Part shown: piece after piece, positions 53,783 through 64,000 of the stretch | How the letters are laid out: each line of letters starts with the position of its first letter | How positions within the stretch are numbered: the first letter of the stretch is position 1 | NCBI GenBank assembly: GCA_025345505.1 | Contig: JANVCC010000125.1 | Location: 3,851,670 to 3,915,669, forward strand | Direction of reading: 5' to 3' | DNA from: Todiramphus chloris collaris | Taxonomy: Eukaryota > Chordata > Aves > Coraciiformes > Alcedinidae | DNA: 64,000 nucleotides | Made by a program: the position numbers and the translations under genes | Notes under the pieces: generated by a model | What the model was told of the DNA's origin: nothing | Seen by the model: the letters and a program-made list of their open reading frames with translations, nothing else | The model's database searches: none

Positions 53783-53857
53783 CTTCTGCACAGCCCCGTA
53801 TCTCTGGATGGCATCGGACAGCTGGTTCTTCAGCCTGTCCAGCTGAAGTCGCTCTTG
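53783..53857 (-). CDS. TSNARE1: TSNARE1 internal exon, Habc-helix part
   Basis: Exon of 75 bp, exactly 25 codons, phase 0 at both ends. The acceptor is CCCAAACAG and the donor is AAG followed by GTGAGG. It encodes QERLQLDRLKNQLSDAIQRY followed by GAVQK, the syntaxin signature in which a 'QERLQxDRL' helix runs into a 'YxxVQ' segment; syntaxin 7 and 12 have the same arrangement just before the linker to the SNARE motif. The intron to the upstream exon is 3,642 bp and the intron to the next exon is 1,357 bp. The longer open frame around it (53657-53977) is intron read-through. No break or frameshift is seen. Confidence 0.88.
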
Positions 53858-56800
53858 CTGTTTGGGAAGAACAGAGGCCTGGTTAGAGGATCTGTAGAGA
53901 TAAATCAAGCAGTAGACTCGCTCTGTGACCACAGGAAACAGTCCTGGTGGGAGATACCAAGTAAACAAAGCGGGCACAGATAGCGCTCTGAAAATTCAAT
54001 TTCACGGACTGCCAGGATGCTACAAGATTTCATTTTAGGAAGGGAGCACAAGATATTTTGATCTTTCAGGCCAAAGCAATTAAAAAAATGTCACTTTGGA
54101 TATTCAAGATAGTACTCAAGTCATGACTACTGTGTAGTCTGCTACCTGAACCAGAAACCTTCTGTGGCAGGGATATAAAGGGGGATGGTTTTGCTGTCCT
54201 GCTTACTGCAGCAAAAAGGTCTTGCTTCCATACCAGTGCTTGAAGACTGTGGAACACAAGCAAATGAATACTCTGCTGCCATCAAAAGAATGGAATGGTC
54301 GTAGCATGGTATCCTCCTTCTACTTACTGAAAGTCAGCCTTGGATTTTCTGCTGGAGATGATAAACCAAGGGATCCTATAAAAATCCTTTATTTAGATGA
54401 TACACCATGACAGAGTTCATCACCTCATTTGATGGCAACGGGTGATTTACTGGACTTGTGTGGTCTATCAGCCACAACAACCTTCCTTCTGCCTGGCCTA
54501 GGGCCTGATTGTCAGAAACCAACTTAGCTCCATGTTTTCCAAAACACGTACCCCAATGTTACTGCCTTTCTGTCTGGAGCTTCAATCAGCAAGATATTGA
54601 TCTGTGCTTTGGGCAGAAGTGTTGTCAGAAGGAAGACCCCAGTGTAGCCTGCCATAGCTAACACGCTGCAAAATCGCTGCTCTCAGATGGAGTGACCAAA
54701 CCCAAAGGGTGTCAGGCAATGGAAGTTCTCCTGGAACTATTCTACCCCTTCAGATTTCAAGTGTGCAGCAACTCACCTGTCCACTTCGTACGGAAGGGAA
54801 CGAACTGCAAGGAAGTGGGGTGGCACCTTAAAAACCAAGTAGGAAAAAAACCCGATCTACAAACAAAACCCAATCTTCACTAAAGCTACTAATTGGAAAC
54901 GTTCACTTTACAGCAATCTCAGCTGTTTCAGACAACTGCTTAAGAACACAAAACTAAGTTTTATAAAGGGATAAACACCTTGCGCTTTTAATGGGAGTAT
55001 TTTCATATACAGAAGAATATCCCATCAGTTCTTCATCCCAAAATTTGAAACCAGTTTTAGGACAGGGTAAGTATCATTATTCCCATTCTACAGATAAAGG
55101 TCTATAAACCTTGTGCTTCTAGACATGCTAAGTAAGGTAAGATTTCCACCCTGGAGAGCTGATTTAATAGTCCAACAGTCATCCTACAAAAACCTGAAAT
55201 TCCAGATAGGCCTAAGTCATTTGAGGTTAGTTTGAAAGAAAATGGTAAAATAGCCATGTTTGATTCTACATCAGTCTCCTGCCTTGTATCACACCAATCC
55301 CCTTACACCAGTATCTTTGCTCCTGAAATACTATCGGTTTGCTCAGTTGGGCATCCTGACTCCCAACAGTTCCAGTGGCACACTTGGAGCTTCAAAGGAA
55401 GTCAGGAAAAACTCCCACGATGCACCTTGTTGGTAGTGCATTACTAGTGGTAAATAAGGAAGAAAATATTAATATTTTGTCCATATGTGGATGCAAAGCA
55501 ATACACAGAATAATGGCTCAGAAGGACTGACTGTAAAGCTCAGAATTAATGGAAGGCTTTTCATGCTGTGAGAAATTTTATGAGCAGGAAGTCTGCAATG
55601 CTACCCAGATCCCCAAGAGGGACTTACCAACCAGCAGCCAATACCCACCAGAACTATTTATTCTATATAAGGAACAAGGGCTACAGGCTTTATATCAAAA
55701 TTTGTAGGTTTCATTACTTAAACCGCACACTGTTAGAAAAGAAGAGTTAAAAAAAAGTAAAATCTGTTAAATTAATTGATCAGGGAGCAGAAAAAGTTAT
55801 TATGTGATGTCAATAGAGAGCTGCAAGTTTACTCCTCATATTACTGTAAGCCTATTTCCTTCAGCTCTTAAATATTCTCCCTTTAGCTTAGCAATTTTTC
55901 TCCCCATGACAGCAAAATCTGTTCTCCTGAGAGTCCCCAGTGGACACTTCATGGGCCTCAAGGGCAAATAATGCCTTTCTTGTGTGGCACTATAATTGGG
56001 TTTAACGTGACCTTGCCTAATTCCCCTTTGGATCTGGTTTATGTTACAAAACAGAGCCAGGAGATCAGCACAAAGACCAGATCTCCATTATCTCCAAGAA
56101 AGCATCTTCAGTTCCATCAAGAATTGATGGAATTATTCTCAGATTATGCAATAAAAAAAGAAAAAAAACACAGTCCTTGTCACCCACCACTAGTCAAAAT
56201 AACATGATAAAAAAGATCAAAGTTTTAAGGTTGATGCCTGAATAAGGTTGATGTCTACATATGGACAGCAGTCATTCCAAGCTTCCCTCCCTATCCTCTG
56301 AAGTAGATCATCACCCATTCATTTCTTTAGGTGGGTTGAAGTGCACATGGTCCTCCAAAGGTTACAAAGGTAGCCCAGGGTAATTCAGCTCTTAAATCCT
56401 TATCTCATATGCCTCTTGGCAAGTGACATAAATCTAGGCTGTAAAAACCACTTGGACAGAGATGAGTTGTGTGTTTAGAGCAGCAGTTTTTTCCTAGGTG
56501 GAAGGACAGGGAGAACAGAGCTGAGGTAATACAGGACTTTGGAAAGTGACAGGAAGTGAGTGAGGATAAAACACCAATTCAGGTTAAGTTCCTGACCCAG
56601 AAACTATATGGATGCTGGAAGCAAGAACGTAACAGCAAAATCCCAGGCAGAATCAGGTAACAAAGAGTTGCCCTTACTCTCATTCAGTTGCTGAATCACC
56701 TGTTATGTGGGTAAAATTTCTCAAGTCCCACAGCAGCTGAAGTTTGATCTCCACAGTGGGCTTTTGTTCCTCCCCATGATCCATACCACCAGCCAAAGTC

Positions 56801-57499
56801 AGCAGGAACCGATGGGGTAGAAAGGTCAGAAAGCTTCTGTTTGTCCAGTTGTTGCACTGGGGACCAGGGGATGGTGATCACTTATACCTCCATGACAATG
56901 ATGTTCATATGAGTGGAACCTAGTGATGCCAGATGACCAGTTTATCCACACAACAGACAGGGCTGCTGTGGGGTAAATTGGAATTTGAAGTCCTGCTCTG
57001 ATCTGCATCTGGCCATACCCTGTCTTTATCTATCCCCCATCGTTGCCTTCACGCTAGCGTACAGCGCTGAATGAACGTCACATCACAATCTGTTCCACTG
57101 CACTGTCCTTTCTGGACACTTCACCTTGTTTCCAAACTCACCTGCACCCAGTACACCCACTGCACAACCAGTGCCAAATTCATGAGGAGCCAGATGACTT
57201 CTGCAGCACTTTTGCCCAAACTGAGTGGGACCCTGAGAGAGGTGTGAGCCAGTCAAGGCTTTGTTGCCAAGTTCTTGATTTCTAATTCCACATGATCTAG
57301 TTTTGGGACAAGAACTATTTTCTGCACCTGTTTTCCCATTGTCCATTTAGAAATGTAAGCTATGCTTATTGTGTGTCAGGAAGGGAAGTTTGAACAGAAC
57401 AACAAGCTCAACAGCCTCAAAGCACCACTTCTTCATTCATTATTCCTCCCTCCACAACACCCAGCGCTCTCCCTCAACACCATCTTGAATGACACGTAC
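53858..57499 (-). other. TSNARE1: TSNARE1 intron, 3.64 kb
   Basis: GT-AG intron between the two Habc-part exons. It holds the MIR-like fossil near 55063 and some A/T-rich stretches (55740-55800, 56150-56170). No other gene signal is visible; the open frames at 55971-56207 and 57083-57346 lack family features and exon signals. Confidence 0.75.
55063..55106 (-). mobile_element. MIR/CORE-SINE-like fossil
   Basis: 'tatcattattcccattctac' followed by 'agataaagg' is close to the antisense MIR core (tattattatccccattttacagatgagg). Only about 40 bp can be recognised. Confidence 0.42.
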
Positions 57500-57590
57500 C
57501 CTGGATGAGCCTCTGACAACCTCAGACAGCTGCTTGATGGCTTTGGTGCTAGTTGTGATGATTTTATTAGTCTCCTGCTGGGTTGCATGC
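57500..57590 (-). CDS. TSNARE1: TSNARE1 internal exon, Habc-helix part (partial gene)
   Basis: Internal coding exon of 91 bp on the minus strand, bounded by a good acceptor (TCTTCTGCAG) and a donor (AGG followed by GTACGT). The first base completes a split codon and then 30 codons follow, beginning HATQQETNKIITTSTKAIKQ and ending in VVRGSSR. The QQETNK segment and the Ser/Thr-rich helix match what I recall of TSNARE1 and, more loosely, the QQYTNQLAKET region of syntaxin 7/12. In the family this is part of the N-terminal Habc-type helical bundle, which regulates SNARE pairing in the cytosol. It joins in phase 0 to the exon at 53857. The preceding exon, which should encode the earlier Habc helix, was not recognised in 57591-64000. 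Family assignment is secure; the exact orthologue is inferred from the match of four exons in a row. Confidence 0.85.
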
Positions 57591-60500
57591 CTGCAGAAGA
57601 GAAGAGACGATGAGAACTGCAATTGAAATTAATTGCATAATGAGACACTCACAGAAACTTATCAAGCTGCAGAGCAATTGAGACAACACAACACACAGCA
57701 CGTGGAACCGCAGCAGGACTACGCGAGTCCAGGATCTTGACCAGCAATGGCAGCCAGAAGGCTGGAGGCAATACTAGCAAGGAGGTGCCCAAAATGTTCT
57801 TCCTGGGATCAGCAGAAGGACAATTGCTGTAGACCTGCCAAGTCAATCCAGGAAGATAAGGTGAAATCAGGGTGGACAGGTAACGAGGCCATCACAGATC
57901 GTTGGCGCTGCAACTAAAACTATGGAAAGAAGCAAAAAAGAGATTGGACTGGGGAGTCACCCGATGGCCTGCTTGGGAAAATTCTGAACTCAGAAGAGAA
58001 ATTTGAAAAGACAGAAACTGAGCAGGACAAATTCACTTACCATGACCATCTACCAGCTAATGACAGTATCTTCAGGACAGCACCGTGAAATGTGAAGGTG
58101 CAGTGCTGCTTTAGGAGCACTGAAACAGGCAGGCAGAGAGCCAAACCAGCCCCCTCACCAGCCATGATTGTCCCTTACACCCCAAATTCCAGTACCATTA
58201 TTTCTTGTAAGCAGTGGTTGTTGGCTTTGCTGTTTGGGACCACACAAAGTAGGGGGAAGAGGCATAAATGCTGCCCAAAGCTATTTATTAGCTCAATCCA
58301 GTTATTTCTCAAGCTGTAGAAGATCAACAGGGCATTTTCAGCCTCTTAAGCTTCCACAGGGAGCACTTCACATCTTTTTACTCGGAAAGAGGTGGTTTTC
58401 CATAATGCTTCACTCAAAGCTCTAGAAAGCCTCAAGAAAGCCCTGAAGAAAATGATCTGTTTTCTCCCTTGGAGGACACACTGGAGCCATGGTTGCATTG
58501 AAAAGGCTTATTTCTCAGTCCTATTTTTTCAGGACGGGCAGGATGTGGAGTGAATGGAAGGTCTTTGATTAAAAGATGTTGACTGTTTATGGGTCCCTTG
58601 TCCTGAAGATCCATGGCCCATCCTGGCTTTTTGCTCCTTCCTGCTTCTCTGTCAGTACTGATGGAGACCAGGTCTTTCAAGACTTAGGTCAGCTCTTTCA
58701 GCACCTCCTCTGAGGCACGAGGCCAGTCCAAACAGTCTCTACCAAGCACAACCTTAACAACAAATAAATTGAGACCTCTCAATAAGCACTCTACTGACTG
58801 TCCTTTCCCTCTAGTCAGGGAAGAAGGACGTAGGCACCACAAACTGTGATATCCACGCTCACAGCAAACTGTGACTGGTTTTTTCCACTTAAGAAAGATC
58901 TCTGTACAGACAGCTCAGGTGGGAAAGCTCTCCAGTATAAAAGTACACTTAATTTTATGCATTGTATCTACCAAGTGTACAAGTGAACGCTCAGCGTACC
59001 ATGAAGATAACACGTCTTAGCTGCAGAAGAGTAATTCAAATGTATGTTAAGGGTGGAACAAGCACACAGAAGGTATGGACTCCTTTAGCACCATACAGGA
59101 AAGAGAAATAACCTCATATGAAGACAAGATGGGATCCAATCACTAGTTACTCTCAGCTCTCCTTAGTTAAATTAATTTGATACCATCTCTGTACTGTCAT
59201 CAAAAGGCATTTCATTTATTTCTAAGCCCAGGACCCACTGCAACAGCTGACTAATTACATTACTTTTAATACAAGATAAAAGAGGTCATATCTACAACAG
59301 ACAGGTATTCCACACTGGCATCCCAGCTGGGAATCAAATCCTGTCATGTCACCTACATTGAGAAGTACATAGATAGCCTGATCCCCAACTTTTTAATCAA
59401 GCCAATCTTGCCATCAAGTGCACGAATTCTTAAGTAGCAGTTCCAGAACTGAGAATTCCAGAGCTAATTCCTCTTAATGCACCGCAAGACGCTGGAGTCG
59501 ACATCCAGTCATTTTGCAGACCTCATTAAATTCTCTGCCCACAGAAGGAGTCAGGGATTTACATACCAGCAATTCCCCATCCCCAAAGTAAAATGGTTTG
59601 TTAGGCTCATGCATCTGATCCCTCCCAATCTCTAAAGTTAAAGTCCTCGTTTGCATTCTAATGTAAATTTTATGTTGCATCTCTTATGTAATAAATCCAC
59701 GCCAGGCACAAACTTTGCACAGAACCGATGCAAAATAACTGGGAGCAGGGAGTAAAAAAAATGAAAGCTCTGCCTTCCACCTCTGAATTCAAAATGCACT
59801 TTAACCAACATGCTGGTGCTGGATTTTAGCACTTCCCCCTGTGTTGTCAGCACAATTAACTTCTTATTCTTCAGCCTCAGAGATATATGCTCAGGAATCA
59901 GACAGTGATTATATTTAATTTACATTAAATGCTATTAAGATCTTCATTAAAAAAAAGAAGCCTTGAAACTCCACTCCTTGCAGCATTTTATTTTAGTATG
60001 TAACGGTAACGAGATATGTCACTATTATTATTATTAGCTTTCTTTATATTCCTTTCCCCATGGAAGTGTGGAAGTTAATTAAAGGGGTGCCTCTGATGAA
60101 TAAAATTTCCTTCTGAGAAAGTTCTCCACACAATAGCAAGTTAAATACTCAGTTTGTAGAGATACCAAACTACTGAAAATATAAATGTTGTAAAAGACTT
60201 ATCGGTCCACTACTCTAAGGGGGGGGGTGGGGAAAAAAGGCAACTCTTAGGATGAGTAACATCCTTGCTGTGCATTTCCATATGCATAAAGATTGCAAAG
60301 GCTACGGACTAAATAATACAAGAGATGCCACGCTACTGCCTACGAGTTTCCCATGGCTGCTGTTTTCCTCTACCAGAGAGGTACAGCCCACCAAATCCAC
60401 CATCCCCAGCACGCACCTGAGTACAGTTTGCTCTTTCATCGATCGTACCTCTAATTTATTTATCCAGTTTCCAAATGAGCACAGCAAAGAGGCAGATGCT

Positions 60501-63003
60501 GTGACGGCTGCTTCCCTCTCCACAGGGACAGAACAAAGGAGCTTCGCTACCGTTTGCGTCCTTTCTTTCAGACACTTGATGAATGACCAAGCCAACAAAA
60601 AAAAAAAACTAATCAGATCCCAAATGCAACAGCAAAGACCAACGAGGGAAAGACTCCTCTCTGCTTCGCCATGCCTGCTGCCACTCAATAATCCCAGAGA
60701 GCTTTGTTTTCTAGTTTCAGCAGGAGAAAGGCATTTCCATTTATAATGCAGGATATGGCTTCTTTTACTTTCATCTGATCTTAGTATAGGAGCAATAATA
60801 ATTTTTTTCAGGTATGGAGCAAAGATACCTTTACCATACTGGCTTAAACATCGTTGGATTTGGTATCCCCTTTGCCACAGTGCAACTGCATAGCAATGGA
60901 GTAGTTGTATGCATTTAAGAGCTTGGTGGTCAAGTAGGTTTGGCTACAGTTAAGCAAGGTAGCTCAGCAGAACTTAAACCACATAATTGTCTTTTGAGCA
61001 GTAACTGCAATGCTCACTGCAGTTTTCTTGTCTAAAAAGAGGTAAAAAAATACAGAATGTGGAGCAGGGAACAGAGCTGCATGATCTGTGGCTTAAGTAG
61101 AAATATGATGAGCATCTGTATTTACATATATTCCATTGTTGCAGCCATAAATACGTAAGAGCACATCAGGTGTGCATAAGGAAATTGGTCATACCGTAAG
61201 ATTTAAGCTAAACTCTTCCTTTTCTTAGAGATGGATTTCGTGAAGGAATGATGTCTATGGGAGCTGATGAAAGACTTCAGCAAATACATACATACATATA
61301 AATAAATACATACATATAAAACTTTATGCAGGGACAGGCCAGGACTAGCAAGGAGTACTTAGTCCCTCAGGCTCCTATTCCCCTTTCTCCACCTAATCAA
61401 GGTGTTGAACCCGAGAGCTAAGCCATCAGAGGTCCTTCATATTCTGTGGAGAGGGGCACCTCCAAAGGCACTGCAGAGAAGTCCACCTTTCAGCAGTAAC
61501 CCACCAATTTTGGATGTTTCCTACACAGCCAGGATGATCCTCCAGCAGAGCTAAGGATAATTCCAGAAAAGGATGATCCAGGCCAACGTGTTCAACATTT
61601 GTATTAGCACTTCCCTGTAGGATGGATACTTACCACCCCACATCTCACCCTCTAGGGCTGCTGGCTCTGCTTCTGCATGATGAACACAATGGACCTCTCT
61701 CATCTGCAAGCATTCACTGCAGATGCACACAAAGCAGAAAGATGAGCTAGGAGGAAAGGTTGTTTCCCCAAGCCCTAAAGTAGCTTTACTCTATCGTTAA
61801 GCCACCAAAGGACAAGAGGCTAAATCTACTTGTTCTGGGCTCCAAACTAAAATTCACAACTCTTTCCCCTCTCTTCTTTAGGACCTGATTGTGCATCTTC
61901 AGGAATCGCTTACAACAAAGCAAAATAAGAGCTCCGATTCTGATCTGTTAGCAAACTCCTTTCCATAGGTCTAAATCACCCAGCAGAGTAAAAGTCAGGA
62001 GAAAAACAGACTGCTACTACCAAGTTCCAAGCCACACAATATCCTGTAATAAAAGCATCACAGATTTCCAATTTACCCATCACCTGGGAGATGTGGTGCT
62101 CTTTTTATTTAGGAAGCTTAAGGGATGGTCTGTGGTTGTGTGGGAAGAGAAGGGGAGGCATTTCGAATCCTCCTGGCACGGGTGCTGGGTCATCCCTAGA
62201 GATGAACGTGGCTGGAGGCTACTTTATTCGGCAGTTCTAGATTAAAACATGTGAGCAGTTCTCACAAATTTTATCACAGAAATGCAAACCTGAGCAAAAT
62301 TTTCCACGGTATTTTCAGTGCCTAGCAGGCAAGTTTATTTTGCATTGCTTCTTAAAAAGAACTAATAAAAAAATAAAGAAGCAGTTATTACTACAGTAAG
62401 GGGACTGCTTGCTCCTCTCTAGAATTTGACCAGTTTCTTCATGCAGCTAGTTACTCATTGACCTGCTACTAGAGATTCAGTTTTGTGTTCTCCAACTAAA
62501 TTATCTCCAGGACATCATCATGACCCTCTCTCTTAACCTCTCATCACCTACAGATTAGTTCAGCATCGCCTCAGACTCCATCTGTCAAGTCATTACTGAC
62601 AGCTCAGAGAACACTCAAAACCATACCCCATGGGAAGCAGCTTAACAATGTCACCGCCATTAGTCACCTCTCAAGTAATTTTTCCTTCTCCCACCCCTAC
62701 TATTCCCAAGTAAGTTTTAATTTTACAAGTTTCACTTTATTTCCTAATAAAAAGAGTCCCTTGGATCCTTTGTAAAAGCCTTGCTGGCACTGAGCTATAT
62801 TACACCTCCCTCTCTGTCATTATCCAGTAAGCCTCTTAGCTTATCAGAGACAGAAATTAATTTAATTCAATATAATATCATTTTGATGAACCTTGGTGAC
62901 TACTGATCATGATAGTAATTTTTTTGTTTTTCCCCTCAGGTGCTGATAAACTGCTTGTTTCTTTTTAACTATTCTTGCAACTTAGATTGTGCAAAAGTAG
63001 ACC
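57591..63003. other. TSNARE1: Upstream TSNARE1 intron, no recognised exon
   Basis: The exon preceding 57590 must end with two bases of a split codon and should encode an 'LGT…ELR'-type Habc helix. I searched by eye for such an exon and found none. Donor-like GTAAGT sites on the minus strand at about 58040 and 61636 follow sequences that do not resemble the family. The longest frame in the window (164 codons, 60252-60746 plus) overlaps a 128-codon frame on the other strand and has no domain. Confidence 0.5.
61283..61320. repeat. (CATA)n / (TAAA)n microsatellite
   Basis: ATACATACATACATATAAAT followed by AAATACATACATATAAAA. Confidence 0.92.
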
Positions 63004-63378
63004 ATCTGGAGAAAAGGAGGCTTAGGGGAGACCTTCTCATTCTCTACAACCAACCACCTGAAAGGAGGTTGTAGTAAGGTGGGGGTCAGTCTCTTCTCAC
63101 TCTTCTCAAAGAAATAAGTGCTAGGACAAGAGGAAACGGCCTTAAAGTTGCACTGCATGTGTACTGGGTGTTATTTTTCTCACTGAAAGGGATGTCAAGC
63201 ACTGGAAGAGGCTGCCCAGGGAAGGGGTGGAGCGACCATTCCTGAAGGTATTTAAAAGATGTGTAGATATGGCACTTAGGTACATGGTTTAGTGGTGGAC
63301 TTGGCAGTGCTGGGTTAACGGCTGGACTAGATGATCTTAAGGATCTTTTTCCAAGCTAAACAATTCTATGATTCTACG
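63004..63378 (+). mobile_element. CR1 LINE 3' fragment
   Basis: Sense CR1 from 'ctggagaaaaggaggcttag' through 'aggctgcccagggaaggggt', 'agtggtggacttggcagtgc' and 'ggctggactagatgatctta' to 'aacaattctatgattctacg'. The tail is well kept. Confidence 0.93.
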
Positions 63379-63741
63379 CTCTTCCTGCACCAGATTTCTG
63401 CAAAAAGCAAGCAGGTCCCTCCCTTTGCAGCCCGAGGACCTCAGCTGCCCTCTGTGAGCTCTTAATATTCACCAGCACTTCCAGCATTGCCCCAATAATC
63501 CTTTCAGCACCCTAAGATAAATGGCATCAAACTGTGACTATCCTGATTGCTCTGCCTGTGCTTTCTAGTTCTGTCGTGCCTTCTGCATGAAGGAGTGGAC
63601 CACAGCTTAACATCTGCCACGGAAAGGTTACTGGGATGTAGCCCTGCAGCAATTCTCAGTCTTTCCAGGTTTTTCAGAAGGGACTCTGCAGCAGGAGTTA
63701 ACGGAGCCGGTCAACTCGCCAAGAGAGACGGGGAGAGCTAA

Positions 63742-64000
63742 TGGTTGGCCTACAAGAAATCTGGAGAGAGACTTTTTACAAGGGAATATAGGAATAGGAC
63801 GAAGGGCGATGGTTTGAAACTAGAGAAGGGTTGATTTAGATTGGACATAAGGAAGAAGTTCCTTACTATGAGGGTGGTGGAACACTGGATCAGGTTGCCC
63901 AGGGAGGTGGTGAAGGCCCCATCTCTGGAAACATTCATGGTCAGGCCTGACGAGGCTCTGAGCAACATGATCTAGTTGAGGATGTCCCTGCTCGGTGCAA
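63742..64000 (+). mobile_element. CR1 LINE fragment running off the right edge
   Basis: Sense CR1: 'ggcctacaagaaatctggag', 'gggcgatggtttgaaactag', 'ttggacataaggaagaagtt', 'caggttgcccagggaggtgg' and 'gctctgagcaacatgatct'. It belongs to the same subfamily type as 17080-17375, and its 3' end lies beyond the window. Confidence 0.92.

Noticed and set aside
58040-58100. Strong-looking GTAAGT donor on minus
   Set aside because: The sequence before it translates to nothing like the syntaxin family in the needed phase.
60411-60500. Possible exon on minus ending at a GTGCGT donor, phase compatible with 57590
   Set aside because: The peptide does not resemble the expected Habc segment and no acceptor is visible at the right place.
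60252-60746. Longest open frame in the window (164 codons, plus)
   Set aside because: No domain, no splice or promoter context, and it overlaps a 128-codon frame on the other strand. It lies inside a TSNARE1 intron.

Overview
This window looks like a piece of a bird genome. It is AT-leaning, CpG-poor, almost wholly non-coding sequence with a long-intron gene structure. It carries many 5'-truncated CR1 LINE copies whose 3' ends are the avian kind (a 'gattggactcgatgatctt'-like stretch followed by ATTCTATGATTCT-type tails). I see no Alu/L1-type mammalian repeats. Most open frames of 60-160 codons here are chance frames.

The one gene I can support is on the minus strand: the middle of TSNARE1 (t-SNARE domain-containing protein 1, a syntaxin-like Qa-SNARE). 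Four consecutive coding exons are present, read from high to low coordinates: 57590-57500, 53857-53783, 52425-52369 and 21993(or 21990)-21826. All have GT donors and AG acceptors, compatible phases (one split codon at the upstream edge, then phase 0 throughout), and together encode about 130 residues: the end of the Habc-type helical region, the linker, and the first turns of the SNARE coiled coil. The third intron is about 30.4 kb. The 5' exons (first Habc part and anything before it) and the 3' exons (rest of the SNARE motif, membrane anchor) were not found and presumably lie outside the window, so the gene spans the whole window.

Layout: 1-21825 is intron 3' of the last visible exon, with six CR1 copies and one LTR-like or terminal-exon-like block (20160-20421). 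21994-52368 is the giant intron, with a fossil CR1/L3-type LINE (about 32365-32600), a striking long inverted repeat (37943-39280), a 1.2-kb CR1 ORF2 fragment (about 41040-42290), several CR1 3' ends and a minisatellite. 52426-57499 holds two shorter introns. 57591-64000 is upstream intron with two more CR1 copies at the right edge.

I found no undescribed coding system. The observation most worth following up is the roughly 340-bp, about 97% identical inverted repeat with a 658-bp spacer inside the TSNARE1 intron. If transcribed it would form a long near-perfect hairpin.
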